10,285 bases of DNA from Fomitopsis serialis (lineage: Eukaryota > Basidiomycota > Agaricomycetes > Polyporales > Fomitopsidaceae): assembly GCF_022376445.1 (NCBI RefSeq), contig NW_025955762.1, positions 1 through 10,285 on the forward strand, in the 5' to 3' direction. Positions 7,456 to 10,285 of the stretch are shown piece after piece; positions within the stretch are counted from its first letter, which is position 1; each line of letters opens with the position of its first letter. The position numbers and the translations under genes are program-made. A model generated the notes under the pieces. That model saw only the letters and a program-made list of their open reading frames with translations. It made no database searches and had not been told where the DNA came from.

Positions 7456-10285
7456 ATGTCCCAGTTCGGCGACTTTGCGCCTCTCTGCCATACCGTCCCC
7501 TCCTATCCCTGGTGCAATCTCTTCTACCGCCAGGTCCGTATCTCCCTCCGCCGCGCCCGCACCTGCCCTTACCGCCATTTTCACGCAGATTGTACACGCA
7601 AACGCGTCGCTCCTCGCAAACGCATCCGCCAACGCGACAGAGGCCCCCGTCGGTGTCAACCCCCAGTGCGGTATCCTCCGCGTCGGCGCCGACGGTTCCA
7701 TCGGCAACGTCGCCAACATCGTCGTCTGCGCAGTCAGCATCCTCTTCACCCTCTTCTTGATCGTATGGACGAGTAGGAGAAGGGCCGCTGTCGGTGAGTC
7801 TCTCTCTTTTCTACCCTGTGGGTCCCTGTGCTTTTCTGTGGTCGCCCCGTCTTCGCCGCTCGATGACGCCCTCCCCGCGCTGCTTCCCGAGCCAGTGCTA
7901 TTCTCGGCCGCGCACATCCTCCGGCCATCTAACCTGCCTTCCGTCCCTCCGTACGCCTCGCGTGGACGCCCCAAAACACGACGCCGACCGGTCTTTCGTC
8001 CCTCCCACGCTACTCTGCGCCGTCTCGACCTTCTCCTTATCGTTCTCGTGCACACGACGGAGCCTCTTACACTTCCCAGTTCTGTTTCACTATCTGGGTC
8101 TGTCTCGCGAAGCCGTCCCTCTCCAAGCGATGGCCGACACTCCTCCGTATGCTCGTCTTACTCTCCATTTCCCGCCGGAATGCCTCGTCTTGGCACCACC
8201 CACTCCCCGGTATCGCGACTTGCGCCCTCCGGCGACGCCCTATGCCTCGGCACTGCGCGGATCACGAGACCACGGCCTTCGCTCTCTGCCGGCGTTCGCG
8301 GACGCCTTGGCATTCCTGGAAGCGCGTCCCGCTGAGGGCCCCCCAATCGCCGGTTTATCGCCTCGTTTTCGCTTCTTATTGCGAATCACGCGTTCGTCCG
8401 CTCAATGGCGATCTCGCGGGCTCTACAGCCGTCTCACACTCCGTCAGGGTCATCTCGATCCTCTCCGGACACCCCACTGCTCGAGCGGTGTACGCTCAAA
8501 GTCCTGTGTTACTCTCGGGCTCTGGTGCATGCATGAGGGCTCACGAAGCCCACCGATCGATTACTGCTCATCAGGAAGCTACAGACGTTGCAGGGCATCA
8601 CCTCTCAGTTCCAACTCGATCGCGGCATCTGTTCCATACACCGCGTTCCACTGTTCTCGGGACATGCACACACGGACGCATACATCACCACCACCACCAC
8701 CACCACCAGCTCCGCCATCGAGGACCCTGACTGTACGCGTGTGGGCGACCGTTTTGTGGCCGCTACCAACACCGACACTCGTCTCCCACCCGAGGAAGCC
8801 CCACACGCGCGTGTCGACTAGACACGTCCGGCCGCTTTCCTGGCTCTTGGTCCTCTCCCGCGAGCCTCTGGCACGTCTCACGATCTGGCCGGGCTCTGTC
8901 GACGTTCGCGGGTCGTGTGAGGAGACGCGCGCTATCCCGATCGCCCCCTCATTGAACAGGTGGCTGTGCTAGGGGGCAATCATACGCGGCCGCTGCTCTC
9001 GCTTCCGCCTGGGCGTCGACGGACGAACATGACGCAGGGGTTCCGTTCGATTGACGGTGATCGACGTGCGGGCCCGGGGAGCCGCCCTCGATCGCGAGCT
9101 GACGGGACGCGCCCGACGGCGTAGCGCGTCCAATCCAATTCTCGATGGCTGTGCTCGAGCGCAGGCCTCTATCGCCGTAACCGTGTTCCCGGCCGTCCTT
9201 TCGTTTCGCGTTCTTCGATTCGTACTTCACTCTTGCTCTTGGCGTTGTACGACGAGCCCGCACTAACCCCATCGCGCATCTACAGGCCGCGCCGAGCTCC
9301 GCGAGTTCCTCGTGCTCTACTTGCTCACCCTGCCCTTCCAGCTCGTCACCACCGGCGCGTTCCTCGAGCAGGTGCGTTCCCCCGTCCCCAGGGCCGCTCA
9401 ATCGCCGTGCTGACTGCGCTGCGCTGTGCCATGTCTGTTTTTTTGTTTGTCTACGCAGGGCTCTACAGCGCTCACGGCCGTGACGGCGATACACGCGGCC
9501 TCGTCGCGGCGACGTTCTGGGCGCTGCTCGGGACCGCGATCGTTAGCACGCAGGTGGTTGAGATGGGACGCTCAGTTCGCTGATCGTGAGTGCTATTTGC
9601 TTTGGTGCTTCTATTCCGTCCGGCGCCTTGTCGTGGTTGGTGTGGTCCGTTATGAGGTGAACAGGTTGTGTTGTCGTATGGTTGGCAGTGCTTGGGCCTG
9701 TGAGAGTGGAGTGACAGGACGGTAGAGTGTGCGGTTCTCCTCGTCTGGTGGGTTTAGCCCAAGGTATCTCACAGTGTTGTGCTCGGGCAATCACTTTCTG
9801 CCAGCTCGTTTGCTTGCGTCCAAACCGCCTCACGGGCTTGTTTGGGTCGTACATATCTCGTCTCGCGTTGCCTGACTAGCTGTTTAAGTACCATACTATG
9901 CTTCGGCTTCGTCTGGGCCCTTCAGCACCGATACTGACGCGCTTCACCGACAGCCGTTCAACTTCTTCATCCTCGCCTTCTTCGCGGTGACAACCTATAT
10001 CGCACTCGACGTCGGCTTCTCGTTCACACACGTCTTCGGCCCGAGCAATCCTCTAAGCAGCGAAAGTAGCGTCCCGCTCTTTGTCTTGACTAGCATCTGG
10101 CCTGGCGCGTGAGTCCCGGCGTATCGCTTGTTATACAGATGTACTGAACGGTTCGACGCTAGCGCCGCGATCATTTACTTCTTGATCATGTTGTACGTCG
10201 TGCTGGGCATGCTGAACGAGGTCCGCCCGGTGTGGTACTTCGTGCTCGCCATGGTCATCTTTGTCCTCAGCCAACTAGACTTTTT
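7456..10285 (+). CDS. CHS7: Chitin synthase export chaperone (Chs7 family), partial, exon 4 frame-disrupted
   Basis: Exons: 7456-7533, 7589-7793, 9286-9371, 9459-9585, 9954-10108 and 10163 to the window edge. The start has A at -3 (CACCATGTC) and gives MSQFGDFAPLC, a Chs7-like N-terminus. In yeast Chs7 is an ER membrane protein needed for Chs3 chitin synthase to leave the ER; older annotations of this family say 'chitin synthase III catalytic subunit'. About 258 residues are covered. They include three N-glycosylation sequons (N31, N37, N41) before the first membrane segment, hydrophobic segments near 66-86, 101-121, 127-152, 167-187, 206-235 and 241-258, and family-typical blocks RRRAAVGRAELREF, DGTLSSLIPF, VFGPSNP and LFVLTSIWPG. 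Splice phases agree at all junctions, and branch-point-like CTNAC motifs precede most acceptors. Exon 4 is 127 nt, but both its flanking introns are phase 0, so two bases are missing (near 9497 and 9561). Read as written, translation ends at TAG 10067-10069. The family call is strong; whether the gene works is doubtful. The 3' end lies outside the window. Confidence 0.88.
7794..9285 (+). other. CHS7 intron 2, unusually long (1,492 nt)
   Basis: The donor is GTGAGT at 7794, with a CACTAAC branch point at 9261-9267 and acceptor TACAG ending at 9285. It is a phase 1 intron, and joining the exons gives an uninterrupted family-typical AAVGRAELREF, so no coding sequence is missing between them. Two other introns of the gene are 54-55 nt. 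The first few hundred bases are pyrimidine-rich on the plus strand. Open frames inside (for example 8149-8730) show no known domain. I saw no terminal inverted repeats or obvious target duplication that would prove an inserted element. Confidence 0.8.
8686..8708. repeat. (CAC)n microsatellite in CHS7 intron 2
   Basis: About 7.7 perfect copies of CAC lie in the middle of the long intron. A chance open frame reads it as polyhistidine, but it is intronic. Confidence 0.95.
9586..9953 (+). other. CHS7 intron 4 (368 nt)
   Basis: The donor is GTGAGT at 9586, with TACTGAC near 9932-9938 as branch point and acceptor CAG ending at 9953. The intron is phase 0, joining SSLI to PFNFF as in the family. 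It is about six times longer than introns 1 and 5, and its first half is G- and T-rich. No gene or repeat was recognised inside it. Confidence 0.8.

Noticed and set aside
6850..8055. Minus-strand frame of 401 codons
   Set aside because: Antisense to CHS7 exons 1 and 2, low-complexity Arg/Gly/Ala composition, and no recognisable domain.
7094..8335. Plus-strand frame of 413 codons beginning with a hydrophobic, signal-like stretch
   Set aside because: It runs without regard to splice sites through the CHS7 upstream region, intron 1, exon 2 and intron 2; only 7589-7793 of it is coding. The hydrophobic start uses a GTG and has no family support.
8803..8825. Palindrome ACACGCGCGTGT and overlapping GTGTC/GACAC hairpin
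   Set aside because: Short, GC-rich and intronic; expected by chance in sequence of this composition.
7794..8972. Frame of 392 codons inside CHS7 intron 2
   Set aside because: It begins at the GTG of the splice donor, is Pro/Ser/Arg-rich as expected from CT-rich DNA, and matches nothing known. An intron-nested gene is not supported.
9459..9497. Alternative acceptor to rescue the CHS7 exon 4 frame
   Set aside because: Shifting the acceptor by one or two bases restores the middle of the exon but loses the conserved GSTALTAVTAIHA part and still does not fix the second shift near 9561.

Overview
This window looks like a subtelomeric stretch of a GC-rich fungal chromosome, most likely a filamentous basidiomycete. 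The evidence is a spliced gene with GT(G)AGT donors and CTNAC branch points, a Ty1/copia retrotransposon, TTAGGG-type repeat remnants, and a CHS7-like chitin synthase export chaperone gene. The genus cannot be named from what I can see. No operons, CRISPR arrays, rRNA or complete tRNA genes are visible.

Layout from left to right. (1) Positions 1-876 hold a satellite array built on a near-palindromic core (GTGCACCAYTGGCGCATG). Between 450 and 858 it is ordered as alternating 83-bp and 80-bp monomers (A-B-A-B-A), a dimeric higher-order repeat of 163 bp. To the left of 370 the array is degenerate and runs off the window edge. (2) Positions 877-1234 are mostly unique sequence with decayed copies of the core. 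(3) Positions 1235-1264 are a short degenerate CCCTAA-type interstitial telomeric tract. (4) Directly abutting it on the minus strand is a copia element with one long, undisturbed Gag-protease-integrase-RT frame (ATG at 5067). The frame is cut off just after the RT catalytic VDD, and its stop codon lies in the telomere-like tract. The rest of RT, RNase H and the 3' LTR are missing. At the other end are a primer-binding site matching the anticodon arm of initiator tRNA-Met (5191-5202) and the inner edge of a 5' LTR (from 5203) made of shuffled short repeats. (5) About 5358-7455 contain no gene I can support. (6) From 7456 to the right edge, on the plus strand, lies a CHS7-family multi-pass membrane protein gene in six visible exons, running out of the window.

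The pieces do not form a pathway. The retroelement and satellite are repeat DNA, and CHS7 is a host gene for delivering chitin synthase to the cell surface. The two most informative points are the joint where a copia element broken in RT meets a telomeric tract in the orientation expected of a healed chromosome end, and the state of CHS7. CHS7 has a 1,492-nt intron and an exon 4 that lacks two single bases relative to the conserved reading frame, while the neighbouring 3.8-kb transposon frame has no indel. This suggests, without proving, that this CHS7 copy is a recent pseudogene.
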